From contig NZ_QVMP01000002.1 of the NCBI RefSeq assembly GCF_010501095.1, forward strand, positions 111,280 through 175,279: DNA of 64,000 nucleotides, given 5' to 3'. Within the stretch, counting starts at the first letter, position 1. Every line of letters begins with the position of its first letter. The translations under genes were made by a program, and so were the position numbers. This stretch comes from Dysgonomonas sp. 520 (GTDB lineage Bacteria > Bacteroidota > Bacteroidia > Bacteroidales > Dysgonomonadaceae). The notes under the pieces were generated by a model. The model saw nothing but the letters and a program-made list of their open reading frames with translations, was not told where the DNA came from and ran no database searches. This document shows, piece by piece, positions 1 to 9,053 of the stretch.

Positions 1-1
1 A

Positions 2-271
2 GACAGCAACGCCCTAGCCGAAGTTGAACAAGAATATCTGCCTTCGGAATTGCAAGGCAAATCGAATAAAGAAATAGAAAAAGTGATAGCTGAAAAACAA
101 AAAGAACGTGAAGCTATTCAGAAAGAAATAAATGATCTGGCGAAGAAACGTCAGGAATACATTGATGCGGAAATGAAAAAAGGAAATAGCGGTGACGATT
201 TAGGCAAAGCCATCGCGGAATCCATTACAGAGTTTGCCAACAAAAAAGGATATACGATAGACAAAAACTAA
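2..271 (+). CDS. C-terminal fragment of an unidentified, possibly VWA-type, protein
   Basis: The frame is open from the left edge, so only the last 89 residues are visible and the start lies outside the window. The fragment is highly charged and helical, with a Lys/Glu-rich stretch (residues roughly 20-60) that looks like a short coiled coil, and it ends in a Lys-rich tail. The pattern (NALAEVEQEYLP near the beginning, then repeated KEI/REAI heptads) reminds me of the C-terminal tails of Bacteroides VWA-domain proteins, but the diagnostic VWA fold is not in the window. I treat that as a weak guess. No signal or membrane segment is visible in this piece. Confidence 0.45.
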   Translation, partial: DSNALAEVEQEYLPSELQGKSNKEIEKVIAEKQKEREAIQKEINDLAKKRQEYIDAEMKKGNSGDDLGKAIAESITEFANKKGYTIDKN

Positions 272-390
272 CCGAACAAAAGACGACCTTGTTTGCAAAT
301 AGCTTCCTACGAGGTTTTCGAAAACATACATATTCAGTCAAAACCCACATGTGTGATTCAAAAAATGCGCAAATTGGTGGACTAAAACAA

Positions 391-424
391 AAAAGCAACC
401 ATGTAAAATCAGATGGTTGCTTTT
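391..424 (-). terminator. Rho-independent terminator of tRNA-Pro
   Basis: A perfect 12-bp inverted repeat (391-402 with 413-424) closes a 10-base loop. Read on the minus strand it begins 8 bases after the tRNA 3' end and is followed by a T-rich tail. It can also act on the plus strand for the partial gene ending at 271. Confidence 0.8.
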
Positions 425-431
425 GCGTATG

Positions 432-504
432 TCGGGATGAGACGACTCGAACGTCCGACCTCCACGTCCCGAACGTGGCGCGCTACCAACTGTGCTACAT
501 CCCG
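432..504 (-). tRNA. tRNA-Pro (anticodon CGG)
   Basis: The minus strand folds into a full cloverleaf of 73 bases. The acceptor stem CGGGATG pairs with CATCCCG and the discriminator is A. The anticodon stem CCACG/CGTGG closes the loop TTCGGGA, giving anticodon CGG, which reads CCG (Pro). The T-loop is TTCGAGT. The CCA tail is not encoded. A Bacteroidetes promoter lies just upstream and a terminator just downstream, so it is a single-gene transcription unit. Confidence 0.95.
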
Positions 505-518
505 ATAATTTGATGAGT

Positions 519-550
519 GCAAAGTTAAATCTATTTCTAATTTTTTACAA
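519..550 (-). promoter_or_regulatory. Promoter of tRNA-Pro
   Basis: On the minus strand a TTG is followed by 20 bases and then TAACTTTGC, matching the Bacteroidetes sigma-ABfr consensus (TTG, about 20 bases, TAnnTTTG). The -7 element lies 15 bases before the tRNA 5' end. Confidence 0.75.
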
Positions 551-664
551 TAGTTTTCAATGAAAAAAAGAAATGTTATGAGAAAAATGTGGGACTGTCC
601 CCTAAAAAAGCTTTTCTGCAAAAGAGGTATTCCTGAGAAAGTTCTTTGCCTGTATTACAATAGC

Positions 665-696
665 GTTGAGCTGGATGAAGTTCATCACAGCTCAAC
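665..696. repeat. Near-perfect palindrome downstream of the macroglobulin gene
   Basis: GTTGAGCTG pairs with CAGCTCAAC, and an inner GATGAA pairs with TTCATC, giving a nearly continuous hairpin of about 15 pairs. It sits about 30 bases after the stop of the minus-strand macroglobulin gene but has no clear T-run, so it may stabilise the transcript end rather than terminate intrinsically. Confidence 0.5.
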
Positions 697-728
697 ACTA
701 ATTTCATCAATACGTTAGATGTGAACCC

Positions 729-3700
729 TTATTGTTTCACTTCCACCCACATTCCTTGGGTTCGACCTTGTTCTTCGGGTTTATACATTGCTTCGCATGC
801 AACTGCGGGCAAATAGAACCGTCCGCAATAGGCGGCTTGTAGCCTGATCTTTACGGATGTTGAATATCCTTTGTTCAGGTTGAAATAAGAATAAACCCTG
901 TCGTCTCTGATATCCTGATAATTCAGGGAAGATGCTTGCTCCGAGCCGTTGCTCATCAAACGTTCGTTAAATATTTCCCATCCTGATGCAAATACCTGAC
1001 TCAACACCAAGTCTGTGAGGTATTCACCCGAAACATTCTGAATTACGACATTTGCAAAAAACTCCGTGCCTTGCTTCAAGGATGTAACATCAATCTCTTT
1101 TCCGCTCACATCAACATATTTCACATACAACTTGATTCCTTCATCCATCATTGGTGGATTTTTATCTTCAAATGGTTGTGTGAATCCTACCAGACGGACA
1201 AACAATTCTCCCTGCCCCTTATTGGTGAAATTGATGTTGATCTTTTCCTGTGGTTTGAGCGTAATGTTCTGGAATAACAACCCTTCGTTTGTCGCTTTTT
1301 GAGGAACCCCGTTAAGCGTCCATTCGTAATCCATGTTTCCGCTACCCATTTTTTCGGCCAATTTGGACATGGCAACCAACCCGAAGGCCGCCGTTTGAGT
1401 GGAAACATATCCTGAACTCAGTTTCTCCGAGAGTTTACGAGCCAGGCCAAGCGCCTTATCCGTTTTGCCCAATAGCAAGTATGTTTCCATGATCATGGCA
1501 CGGTCACGATCCGAGTCTCCATAGGTATTGTTACTGCTAACATAAGGGTTAACCGTGTCGGAAGTATTGAGTATTAACTGGCTGGCAGCATCTTTTTTCC
1601 CTGCAACAGCATAAGCCGCAGCAAGTCTCCACCGTGCTTGCACGGAGAGGGTTTTCATCTCTTTCAGACGGTTCATCGCTCCCAGTTCGGGCGATCCGGC
1701 AAGAGCAAGGGTATACAGGCGGTATGCTTGCTGTAAATCGCTCATGGAATAGGTGTAGTAAGATTTATACAGGTCGCCTTTGTTCCAGGTTTGCGCTGTT
1801 TTCTTCTGGAATTGTATCCATTTCGAGATTACCGATTCGGGAACATTATAACCCTGCTTTTGCGCTTCGATCAGGAAGTGCCCGGCATAGGTTGTTACCC
1901 ATTCGGTCGGATACCTGTTTCCCGGCCAGTAGGCGATGCCTCCGTCGCTCAATTGGCGTGAACCTATAATCTTGATGGCTTCGTTTATGGTTGCCCTCAT
2001 CCGTGTATTCTGATCGTCTGTAAATTTAGTAAATGCACTTGCATACAACGCCGGGAATGCCCTTGAGGTAACTTGTTCCGAACATCCGTGAGGATATCCC
2101 ATCAAATATTCCAGATTACGGCTCAAGTCGACCGACGGCATACGTGAAACTTCCATCCTCACCCAGTCTTTGGGCTGTGGCGAGTCCATTTCTATCTTCA
2201 ACTCCTGCGAAGTGTTGGGCGAAACAAGAGCCTGCGAACTCAATAATACGGGTGGATTAGGATTGCGGATTTCTATATCAATGCTTTCCGTTGATACTTC
2301 GCCTCCGCTTGTTGCTTTTATACTTATCTTCTCGTATCCTGTTTTCTTGGCAGCTTTCAGTTTGAAATAGACAATCTGGTCGCCTTTTTCGGCAAAAGTT
2401 ATGGTCTTAGATGTTCCGTCAACCGGTTGAAGAAGTCCTGTCGATTGAATGTTTACAGTAACATTCTTTATATTATCTTTTGTTACAAATACATTCACCG
2501 GCAATAAGATATCCTCATCGGGTCCTGCCACACGTGGTAGTGTGGAAAGAATCATCAATGGATTGTTCACCGCAACAGCTTTCTCTGCATTTCCGTACGC
2601 ACCTTCTTCCGATCCGGCAACTACCATCACACGGACAGAACCGATATAATTGGGCAATTTTATTTTATGGCTCTTGGTTTCTCCTGCTTTCATTGTGAAT
2701 GGACCCAAAAACTCTACCACAGGCTTGAACCTGTTGAACTGATTATTCGTTCCCTTCAGTGTCTCGTCTCCTCCAATGCTTAGTAGAGGCCCCATTCGTC
2801 CGGCTTTGGCTCCTACCACCATGTCGAACATATCCCATGTGCGGACTCCAAGAGCCTGACGGGCATAAAAATCGTTCCATGCGTTAGGTGTGCGGAATGA
2901 TGTGAGGTCGAGCAGGCCTTCATCCACAATAGCCAGAGTATAAGTCATTTTTTTCTTGTTACTTTCCGATACTGAAACCGTAAATTCTTTCTCAGGACGT
3001 AGTTCATCCGGCATGGAAATGACCGGGCGTAGAATCGTGTTTCTATTTTCCACGTTAATGTTCAGTACTCCGTACATACGTATCGGGGAATCGTTCACCG
3101 TTTGCTCGTGAGGTTGCAACAGTGTAGCAAAGACATAGAAGTTGGGAGCCATGTCTTCGGTCACGGTGAATGTGTATTTCGTATCTTCCTGACTGCTGGT
3201 GTTTACCCACCTTTTTACCATTACCTTCGATCCGTTCTCGATACTTATCAATACCCGTCCATCCGAACTTTTCGGGATGATAACAGTAGCTTGTTCCCCT
3301 GCATTGTAAGTTTTTTTATCTGTTGAAAATGAGAGCATCGTCATACCTTCGGGGTTTTTCCTGTCGGAACGTCCGCGATAGGCAGGCCAATCAACATAAA
3401 CTGTTTTTCCTGCGATATGCCCGCTCTTCATGTCTTTCACCATTATCAGGTAGCGTCCATATTCAGGATATTCTATTTTGAAATCTACACGAACCTTTCC
3501 TCCTTTTGTTGCAACATCCTGATTCAATATTACTTTAGTGGAGGTGTTGTTGACATAAGACGAGAGGTCTTCCGAATTGGAATTCCACCACCACGACCAG
3601 CCTACTTTGTAAACTTTTACATTTATCTTGCTATGGTTCACAAGTTTGCCCTCCCCGTTGAGTGTAACAATGTCAATAGGATTGTTTGTATCTGTTTCCA

Positions 3701-6299
3701 ACCACGAATATTCGTCCTCGTCAGGAGTTTTCAATCCTACATACGACGAATATGGCGAGTAGTCTACGGTTTGAGTATAGAAACTGGCATCACCTCCCGA
3801 TTCGAATATACGGGAAACGATATTCGCCCTCAACATACCCGGTGCATTTCCCGCAGGAGGAAGTTTTGCGGTGAATGTGGCGTTTCCTTCGCTATCAACT
3901 TTTCCGTCGAAAAGCGTGTAAGTGTCTGACGAAAATTTATTTGCGGGATTGTTGAAGGTATATTGTTCATATCCTTTAAACGGACTGTAGGCAGGGCGGA
4001 GCGACATCTCCACATTCGCTTTCAGATTGGAGGCAGGCGCACCGTGCAGCCATTGAGACGAAAGACTGGTAACGAACGATCCTTTACTGGCATCTATCAT
4101 CTCACCTACATTCAATCTCACTTTCAGCCGGTTGGGTTTTACTGTTTCCACTCTCACCGTTTTCTGGAAAGATACTCCTCCAACTTTCACCACCGCACTC
4201 CAGCTTCCCGTTTCGGAACTTGCGTCTGTGGCAAGGTGGAACGGATAGAATCCGTCAACGCCCACGTTTTGAACCACTTTCTGATATAATTGTCCTCTAG
4301 GTGTATAGAATTCGAGCAAGACAGGGTGGTTTTTAGGTAAGGTCTTCTCTTTATCTTCAAGTATGAATGTCAGGTAGATAGAATCGCCCGGACGCCACAC
4401 GCCACGTTCGCCGTAGATGTAACCTTTAAGTCCTTTCTGTATTTGCTTGCCACCTACGTCGAAGTTGCTGAGCGACAACGACAGGTTGGATGTAACTTTC
4501 AGATATCCCTTTTCTTTATCTTTAGATACAACCACCGCAAAAGGAACACCTCCTTTGTATTCGATATCGGCAAAACCGTCGCCATTTGTTTTTCCACTGC
4601 CTATGCGTTGCATCTGGAAGTTGTAGACATCAACCGTTGCTCCCGAAACGGGAATGGTGGACAGAATATTAGAAACAGCAACCTGTATCTTCTTATCCGA
4701 ACCCATTTTGGCTATGATGCCCAGATTGGAAGCCATGACGATGCAATTGCTCCGCTTGTTGGCATAATAACTGTCTTTGCATGGGTCTTCGGCTTCGTCC
4801 CAGTTGTAGCCGTCGTACCAATAGCTGTCGTAGTAATACGAACGAGGGATGTCCCACTCTTTAGTATCTTCGTCTGTCAGGTCTTCAAATTTCTCCAGAC
4901 TTGCATCATCGGGAATCTGAGGTATTACACCCTCGCAGGGATAAAGCGAATACTCCTTCTTTATCGAGAACTGAACACGATAAATGGCTCCGGGGTCTTG
5001 TTTTATCATTTTGGCAAGATCGAGGTTAAATGTGTTCCATTCGTTCAAGCGCATGCTAGGGTCTTTATCCAAACGGACACGCGTTTTCTTGATCAGTCGC
5101 CCAAAACGCCTTAGTTCGTCACTCTCGCCAAAATTATTCGTTTGCAGATAGCCTAAAATATTATTTTCGAATATCTTAACCACCGTCACATCTACCGCCC
5201 ACAGGTTGATTGCACGGAAAGGAATGGTGAGGCTGTTGGCATTGGGCAGAATGTTTCCACCGTTAAGAATTTCCACATTCGGCTTATTCTGAGCCAACGA
5301 AAACTGATAGCTGTAATCTTGTTTAAGCGGCTTGTTGTCCTGATTTTTCAGCTCCTTGAATATTTTTACATTTACGGACGTATTGTTCTGGTTAGATTCG
5401 AGGAAAAGTTTCAGCACATTCTTCTTGACATTATACGAATAATTGCTCACTCCCGTCAAATTTACTAATCCCTGTATGTTCTGGTTTGGTGATAATGGAT
5501 CGCTGAAAGTTATTCGCACGCATTGTTGCGGGTCATACACCACCTGCGCGTCAATGATGGAAAAATTACCTTGACTTAATCCCGGAATCACAATATTCAG
5601 GGTGGTATCTCTCTCTGCTGCCACAGGCGAACCTTTTACATTCAAAGTGTAGGTTGTGTTTTCATCGTAACGTTTCAGGCTGTCGATGCTGAAAGCGTAT
5701 TGAGCCTTCACTTCCGTAGGAGTAACTTTTATTCTTCCGGTGTTTGATCCTCCCGAAACGGAAAACATCTGCTCCACTTTACTGATGTCCGCTTCATCGG
5801 CAAGTTTCAATGTTCCTTGCACCGTATTCCATGTAAGGTCATTATCTTTTGTTGGCGAATAGGGGAATACCTCGACATTGAAATTTTGTCCGGGCACCTT
5901 AAAGAAAAAGTTGAAGTTTTTGAAATCCTTATCCACCTTCATCACTTTTTCCAGTTTGAATGTAGCTTCATATTCCTGCCCGTATTTCAATTCTCCGGCT
6001 TCAGGCACAAATTTTATGGTTCGGGTGCTTGTCCAATATGCCTTACCCTTTATTGAGGGAGAAAACTCGAACAAGTCTGCATCAACTTCCTTGTCTAGCT
6101 CTACGGCAGGCATATCTTGTGTCAGCTCTATCTGGATGCTCGAAGTTGAAGATATATTGCCATAAGTGAATGCCGCTATATAACGGGCAAACTCAGGGTT
6201 TATATCGCGTGATACTTGTTTCTTACAAGAATTTGTTACAAAAAATGAAAGCAGTAATGATACGAAAATCATTGCTTTGGTGTGATTGTGCCTGCACAT
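729..6299 (-). CDS. Bacterial alpha-2-macroglobulin lipoprotein with intact thioester
   Basis: A 1856-residue protein of the bacterial alpha-2-macroglobulin (large extracellular alpha-helical protein) family. The N-terminus has a hydrophobic segment ending in a lipobox-like VTNSC, so it should be lipid-anchored facing the periplasm. A long series of MG beta domains is followed by the A2M core region near residues 1230-1330. The thioester motif YPHGCSEQ lies near residue 1405 and keeps the reactive Cys and Gln pair. An alpha/alpha-barrel-like segment and a C-terminal MG domain follow. The family traps proteases that cleave the bait region and then attach to the thioester. In many proteobacteria the gene is paired with pbpC; no penicillin-binding protein gene is next to it here. 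A second start, Met10 (6272), would also give a sensible signal peptide. Confidence 0.9.
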   Translation of the reverse strand: MCRHNHTKAMIFVSLLLSFFVTNSCKKQVSRDINPEFARYIAAFTYGNISSTSSIQIELTQDMPAVELDKEVDADLFEFSPSIKGKAYWTSTRTIKFVPEAGELKYGQEYEATFKLEKVMKVDKDFKNFNFFFKVPGQNFNVEVFPYSPTKDNDLTWNTVQGTLKLADEADISKVEQMFSVSGGSNTGRIKVTPTEVKAQYAFSIDSLKRYDENTTYTLNVKGSPVAAERDTTLNIVIPGLSQGNFSIIDAQVVYDPQQCVRITFSDPLSPNQNIQGLVNLTGVSNYSYNVKKNVLKLFLESNQNNTSVNVKIFKELKNQDNKPLKQDYSYQFSLAQNKPNVEILNGGNILPNANSLTIPFRAINLWAVDVTVVKIFENNILGYLQTNNFGESDELRRFGRLIKKTRVRLDKDPSMRLNEWNTFNLDLAKMIKQDPGAIYRVQFSIKKEYSLYPCEGVIPQIPDDASLEKFEDLTDEDTKEWDIPRSYYYDSYWYDGYNWDEAEDPCKDSYYANKRSNCIVMASNLGIIAKMGSDKKIQVAVSNILSTIPVSGATVDVYNFQMQRIGSGKTNGDGFADIEYKGGVPFAVVVSKDKEKGYLKVTSNLSLSLSNFDVGGKQIQKGLKGYIYGERGVWRPGDSIYLTFILEDKEKTLPKNHPVLLEFYTPRGQLYQKVVQNVGVDGFYPFHLATDASSETGSWSAVVKVGGVSFQKTVRVETVKPNRLKVRLNVGEMIDASKGSFVTSLSSQWLHGAPASNLKANVEMSLRPAYSPFKGYEQYTFNNPANKFSSDTYTLFDGKVDSEGNATFTAKLPPAGNAPGMLRANIVSRIFESGGDASFYTQTVDYSPYSSYVGLKTPDEDEYSWLETDTNNPIDIVTLNGEGKLVNHSKINVKVYKVGWSWWWNSNSEDLSSYVNNTSTKVILNQDVATKGGKVRVDFKIEYPEYGRYLIMVKDMKSGHIAGKTVYVDWPAYRGRSDRKNPEGMTMLSFSTDKKTYNAGEQATVIIPKSSDGRVLISIENGSKVMVKRWVNTSSQEDTKYTFTVTEDMAPNFYVFATLLQPHEQTVNDSPIRMYGVLNINVENRNTILRPVISMPDELRPEKEFTVSVSESNKKKMTYTLAIVDEGLLDLTSFRTPNAWNDFYARQALGVRTWDMFDMVVGAKAGRMGPLLSIGGDETLKGTNNQFNRFKPVVEFLGPFTMKAGETKSHKIKLPNYIGSVRVMVVAGSEEGAYGNAEKAVAVNNPLMILSTLPRVAGPDEDILLPVNVFVTKDNIKNVTVNIQSTGLLQPVDGTSKTITFAEKGDQIVYFKLKAAKKTGYEKISIKATSGGEVSTESIDIEIRNPNPPVLLSSQALVSPNTSQELKIEMDSPQPKDWVRMEVSRMPSVDLSRNLEYLMGYPHGCSEQVTSRAFPALYASAFTKFTDDQNTRMRATINEAIKIIGSRQLSDGGIAYWPGNRYPTEWVTTYAGHFLIEAQKQGYNVPESVISKWIQFQKKTAQTWNKGDLYKSYYTYSMSDLQQAYRLYTLALAGSPELGAMNRLKEMKTLSVQARWRLAAAYAVAGKKDAASQLILNTSDTVNPYVSSNNTYGDSDRDRAMIMETYLLLGKTDKALGLARKLSEKLSSGYVSTQTAAFGLVAMSKLAEKMGSGNMDYEWTLNGVPQKATNEGLLFQNITLKPQEKININFTNKGQGELFVRLVGFTQPFEDKNPPMMDEGIKLYVKYVDVSGKEIDVTSLKQGTEFFANVVIQNVSGEYLTDLVLSQVFASGWEIFNERLMSNGSEQASSLNYQDIRDDRVYSYFNLNKGYSTSVKIRLQAAYCGRFYLPAVACEAMYKPEEQGRTQGMWVEVKQ

Positions 6300-6429
6300 A
6301 TTATTATATTTTATTACGTTTTATTTGTCTGTTTACTTCAATTCTTCTAAAGTAACAGCACAATTTGTTTCATTAGAGTAATGTAAAGAAGTCATATTGA
6401 CTTTTTAATTATAATTATTTCAGGGTTTT

Positions 6430-6491
6430 GTCATATTGAACGTAAGTCAAACATCTGGAAAATACAGATCCTTCGATACTCTCAGGATGAC
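6430..6491. repeat. REP-like dispersed palindrome, copy 1
   Basis: The outer ends GTCAT and ATGAC pair, and an inner ATCTG/CAGAT hairpin sits in the middle. The right half (ACAGATCCTTC, then TCAGGATGAC) is shared with the element at 8623-8689. Both lie between genes, as expected of a small dispersed palindromic repeat. Confidence 0.6.
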
Positions 6492-6615
6492 AAAATGCAC
6501 AAAGCTAAAAGTCAAGATGACTTCAAAACTTGAGAGGGCAAACTACCACAATTAAACAAAGTTAAATCTTTTTACAAAATATTGCTCTATTTTAGCTATG
6601 TTTTATATCATTACT

Positions 6616-6623
6616 TATCTTTG
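6616..6623 (+). promoter_or_regulatory. Promoter -7 element of the glutaminyl cyclase gene
   Basis: TATCTTTG matches the TAnnTTTG consensus. Transcription would begin near 6630, which excludes the upstream ATG at 6598 and supports 6679 as the start. No well-spaced TTG -33 element is visible. Confidence 0.55.
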
Positions 6624-6678
6624 TGGCTGTCATCATTTAGTGGCAAGTTTCGAGAATACAAGTTACAAGAAGAAAGAG

Positions 6679-7671
6679 ATGAAGAAGCTCAATTTAATAT
6701 TCGTTATAGGAGCAATGTGCCTTATTGGCTGCTCGTGTGGTTCTAAAACATCTAAAACAGATGCACCCAAAGTGAACTACGAGAAAGTATCTCCAGACTT
6801 TAATGCAGACAGCGCTTATGCGTATGTGGATAAGCAGGTCGGCTTTGGGCCTCGTGTTCCCAATACCGAACAACATGTGGCTTGCGGAGATTATCTGGTG
6901 TCGATGCTGAAAGGTTTCGGGGCAGAGGTTACGGAACAAAAAGCAGATGTTAAGGCATTTGACGGTACTATATTGAAAATGAGAAATATTATCGGCTCTT
7001 ATTCTCCCGAAAAAAGAGACCGAATATTGTTGTTTGCTCATTGGGATACTCGTCCATTTGCTGATAATGAATCAGATAAAAACAAACGGCATACCCATAT
7101 CCTCGGAGCAAATGACGGGGGTAGCGGTGTTGGTGTGTTGCTCGAAATAGCACGGCAGATTCAGGTGAAGCAGCCGGGTTTGGGCATTGACATAATTTTC
7201 TTCGATGCTGAGGATTATGGAGCACCCGATTTTGCCGATAACGTTCCCGATGGAGATTGGTGGTGCCTGGGTTCTCAATACTGGTCTAAGAATCCGCACA
7301 AAACAAATTATAAAGCCCGTTTCGGTATTCTGCTCGACATGGTAGGCGGTGCAAATGCGACTTTCTACAAAGAAGCCTATTCCCAGAATTATGCTCGTGA
7401 TGCGGTTTCTAAAATATGGAATACGGCGAAGCAGTTGGGGTATGCAAACTATTTCGTTGACAAGCAGGGTGGAGCAATTATGGATGATCATGTGCCGGTT
7501 ATTCAAAATTTGAAGATACCCTGTGTAGATATTATTCAGCTCGACCCCAATACATCTTCCGGTTTTGCCGGTTATTGGCACACAGTGAATGATGATATGA
7601 GCAATGTCAGCAAAGAAACACTGAAAGCGGTAGGGCAAACAGTAATGGAAGTTATCTACAAAGAACAGTGA
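6679..7671 (+). CDS. Type II glutaminyl-peptide cyclotransferase (M28 fold) lipoprotein
   Basis: The protein closely fits the Porphyromonas-type bacterial glutaminyl cyclase, a zinc-dependent M28-fold enzyme that converts N-terminal Gln to pyroglutamate on exported proteins. In Bacteroidales signal peptidase I often leaves Gln at the new N-terminus. Visible motifs: lipobox LIGC (Cys18), HWDTRP near residue 121, GANDGGSG near 144, FFDAEDYG near 174 and HTVNDD near 300. These supply the metal and catalytic residues. The start at 6679 is preceded by a purine-rich AGAAAGAG and follows the promoter, giving 330 residues; an upstream in-frame ATG at 6598 lies before the likely transcription start. 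It ends in TGA. The alternative is an M28 aminopeptidase, but the WCLGSQYWS segment favours the cyclase. Confidence 0.8.
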   Translation: MKKLNLIFVIGAMCLIGCSCGSKTSKTDAPKVNYEKVSPDFNADSAYAYVDKQVGFGPRVPNTEQHVACGDYLVSMLKGFGAEVTEQKADVKAFDGTILKMRNIIGSYSPEKRDRILLFAHWDTRPFADNESDKNKRHTHILGANDGGSGVGVLLEIARQIQVKQPGLGIDIIFFDAEDYGAPDFADNVPDGDWWCLGSQYWSKNPHKTNYKARFGILLDMVGGANATFYKEAYSQNYARDAVSKIWNTAKQLGYANYFVDKQGGAIMDDHVPVIQNLKIPCVDIIQLDPNTSSGFAGYWHTVNDDMSNVSKETLKAVGQTVMEVIYKEQ

Positions 7672-7721
7672 AACGGTTAACAGTTATCAGTTAACAAATA
7701 AGAAGATTAAAAAGTAAAAGC

Positions 7722-8156
7722 ATGACTATAAACGAAGTACAAGACGAAATAATTGAAGAGTTTTCCATGTTTGACGATTGGATGGACAAGTATGCCCTTC
7801 TGATAGAATTGGGCAACTCTTTGGAAAAACTTGATGAAAAGTATAAAATGGAGACAAACCTCATTGAGGGTTGTCAGAGCAGGGTATGGCTTCAAGCCGA
7901 TTATGTTGATGGCAAAGTGGTTTTCAAGGCCGAAAGCGATGCCGTAATAGTAAAAGGCATTATTGCTTTGTTGATAAAGGTTTTGTCGGACCGGACGCCT
8001 GACGAGATTATTGGAGCAGACCTTTATTTTGTGGATAAAATAGGACTGAACGAGCACCTTTCTCCAACCCGATCAAATGGGCTTGTTTCGATGATAAAGC
8101 AGATACGCTTCTATGCGATGGCTTTCAAAGCGAAAGAACAAAGAGGAAACAATTAA
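7722..8156 (+). CDS. sufE: SufE family sulfur-acceptor protein
   Basis: A 144-residue protein with the SufE signature. The persulfide-accepting Cys is in GCQSRVW (near residue 51), after the typical acidic N-terminal helix. The downstream GIIALLIKVLSDRTPDEI helix and a C-terminal MVKQIR-like segment also fit. SufE takes sulfane sulfur from the cysteine desulfurase SufS and activates it for Fe-S cluster assembly in the cytosol. The gene follows the cyclase gene by 50 bases and may be co-transcribed, though the two have no obvious functional link. No suf operon partners are next to it, as is common for Bacteroidales sufE. Confidence 0.9.
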   Translation: MTINEVQDEIIEEFSMFDDWMDKYALLIELGNSLEKLDEKYKMETNLIEGCQSRVWLQADYVDGKVVFKAESDAVIVKGIIALLIKVLSDRTPDEIIGADLYFVDKIGLNEHLSPTRSNGLVSMIKQIRFYAMAFKAKEQRGNN

Positions 8157-8192
8157 TTGTTTCCTCTTCTATTTTTCCATGTATCGTTTTCG

Positions 8193-8390
8193 TTATTCCA
8201 TATTGTCGAGAATCTTTTTCACCTCCTCGTTTGTCTTGTAAAGTTTTTCCTTACACAGTTTGATTAGCTCGATAGCTTTCTTGGTTTCGATGCTAAGCAC
8301 ATCCACGTCTACATCGTCATTTTCTATTTTTGCCAGAATATCCTGCAATTCCTGCATTGCTTCTGTATATGTTTTTTCTTTTTTTGCCAT
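8193..8390 (-). CDS. xseB: Exodeoxyribonuclease VII small subunit
   Basis: A 65-residue, three-helix, acidic protein matching XseB: TYTEAMQELQDILAKIEND at the N-terminus, then a Lys/Glu-rich coiled segment ending KKILDNME. The family length is 60-80 residues, so it is complete. XseB subunits coat the XseA catalytic subunit, which degrades single-stranded DNA and processes repair intermediates. The usual upstream neighbour xseA is absent; the 380 bases upstream contain only repeats. It converges with sufE, 36 bases apart. Confidence 0.85.
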   Translation of the reverse strand: MAKKEKTYTEAMQELQDILAKIENDDVDVDVLSIETKKAIELIKLCKEKLYKTNEEVKKILDNME

Positions 8391-8432
8391 AAATTAGTTC
8401 AATTACATTAGTCGTTTTGCGTGACTCGGCAT

Positions 8433-8451
8433 AGCCTAAGTAAACTTGGCT
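8433..8451. repeat. Short hairpin within a CGGCATAGCC-type intergenic repeat
   Basis: AGCC-T-AAGT / ACTT-GGCT forms a tight hairpin within ACTCGGCATAGCC...GGCTCTGC. It resembles REP-like intergenic repeats I associate with Bacteroidales genomes. The stretch 8391-8774 holds this, an 8601-8616 CGCCG/CGGCG hairpin and the 8623-8689 palindrome, and no gene. Confidence 0.4.
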
Positions 8452-8622
8452 CTGCTCTCGCTACTTAAAACGTTCGTATTTTAACACAAAGTGCGCAAAC
8501 TCTTACTTCCTGTTTTTTTTAGTTCCTGAATTTCTTTTCAAAAATATAAAACATTCTTATCACCAGCGACATAAATCGTAAACTTTTTTTGTCATTGAGC
8601 CGCCGTCGCTTCGGCGAACGTT

Positions 8623-8689
8623 GTCATTCTGAGTGCAACGAAGAATCTATACTTTCTAAAAACAGATCCTTCACTTTGTTCAGGATGAC
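8623..8689. repeat. REP-like dispersed palindrome, copy 2
   Basis: GTCATTCTGA pairs with TCAGGATGAC at the outer ends, and GAAGAATCT pairs with AGATCCTTC inside, making a 67-base imperfect palindrome. It shares its right half with 6430-6491. Confidence 0.6.
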
Positions 8690-8774
8690 AAAACCAATAT
8701 GAATCTTATAATAAATAAGTTTACATCAAAGGCCTAAATGCACCACGGGTTAAATAGTATTTTTTGATAATTTT

Positions 8775-9038
8775 CTACTTTCTTTCTCCGGTTTTTCTCA
8801 AATTCTCCTCAAGTTCTTCTTTGAGGCTTCTTTGTTTTCTCGATCTTAAATCGTTAAGCCAGATTTTTCTGAGGAAAGTATATATAATAATGAAAAGAAT
8901 GGGAGGAATTGCGATAAGAAGTATTTTTACATAGATGGGAAGTTGGAGGAGTGAGTTTAGTATCAGGGCGATGGTCAATGACCCGCATAAAAACGATAGG
9001 GAGAGCATTCGTCTTTCGAAATAAGTAAATCTTTTCAT
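8775..9038 (-). CDS. Small two-helix membrane protein
   Basis: An 87-residue protein I do not recognise. A basic N-terminus (MKRFTYFERRM) leads into two hydrophobic segments (about residues 13-32 and 35-54). A cytoplasmic-looking, strongly charged tail rich in Arg, Lys and Glu follows, predicted helical. This layout fits a small inner-membrane hairpin protein with both ends inside. It lies directly downstream of the candidate small RNA on the same strand and may be read from the same promoter if the terminator is leaky. Confidence 0.55.
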   Translation of the reverse strand: MKRFTYFERRMLSLSFLCGSLTIALILNSLLQLPIYVKILLIAIPPILFIIIYTFLRKIWLNDLRSRKQRSLKEELEENLRKTGERK

Positions 9039-9053
9039 AGCCTATATTAATAA

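Noticed and set aside
289-621. Short frames on both strands across the tRNA-Pro locus
   Set aside because: They translate the tRNA and its terminator and have no independent coding signal.
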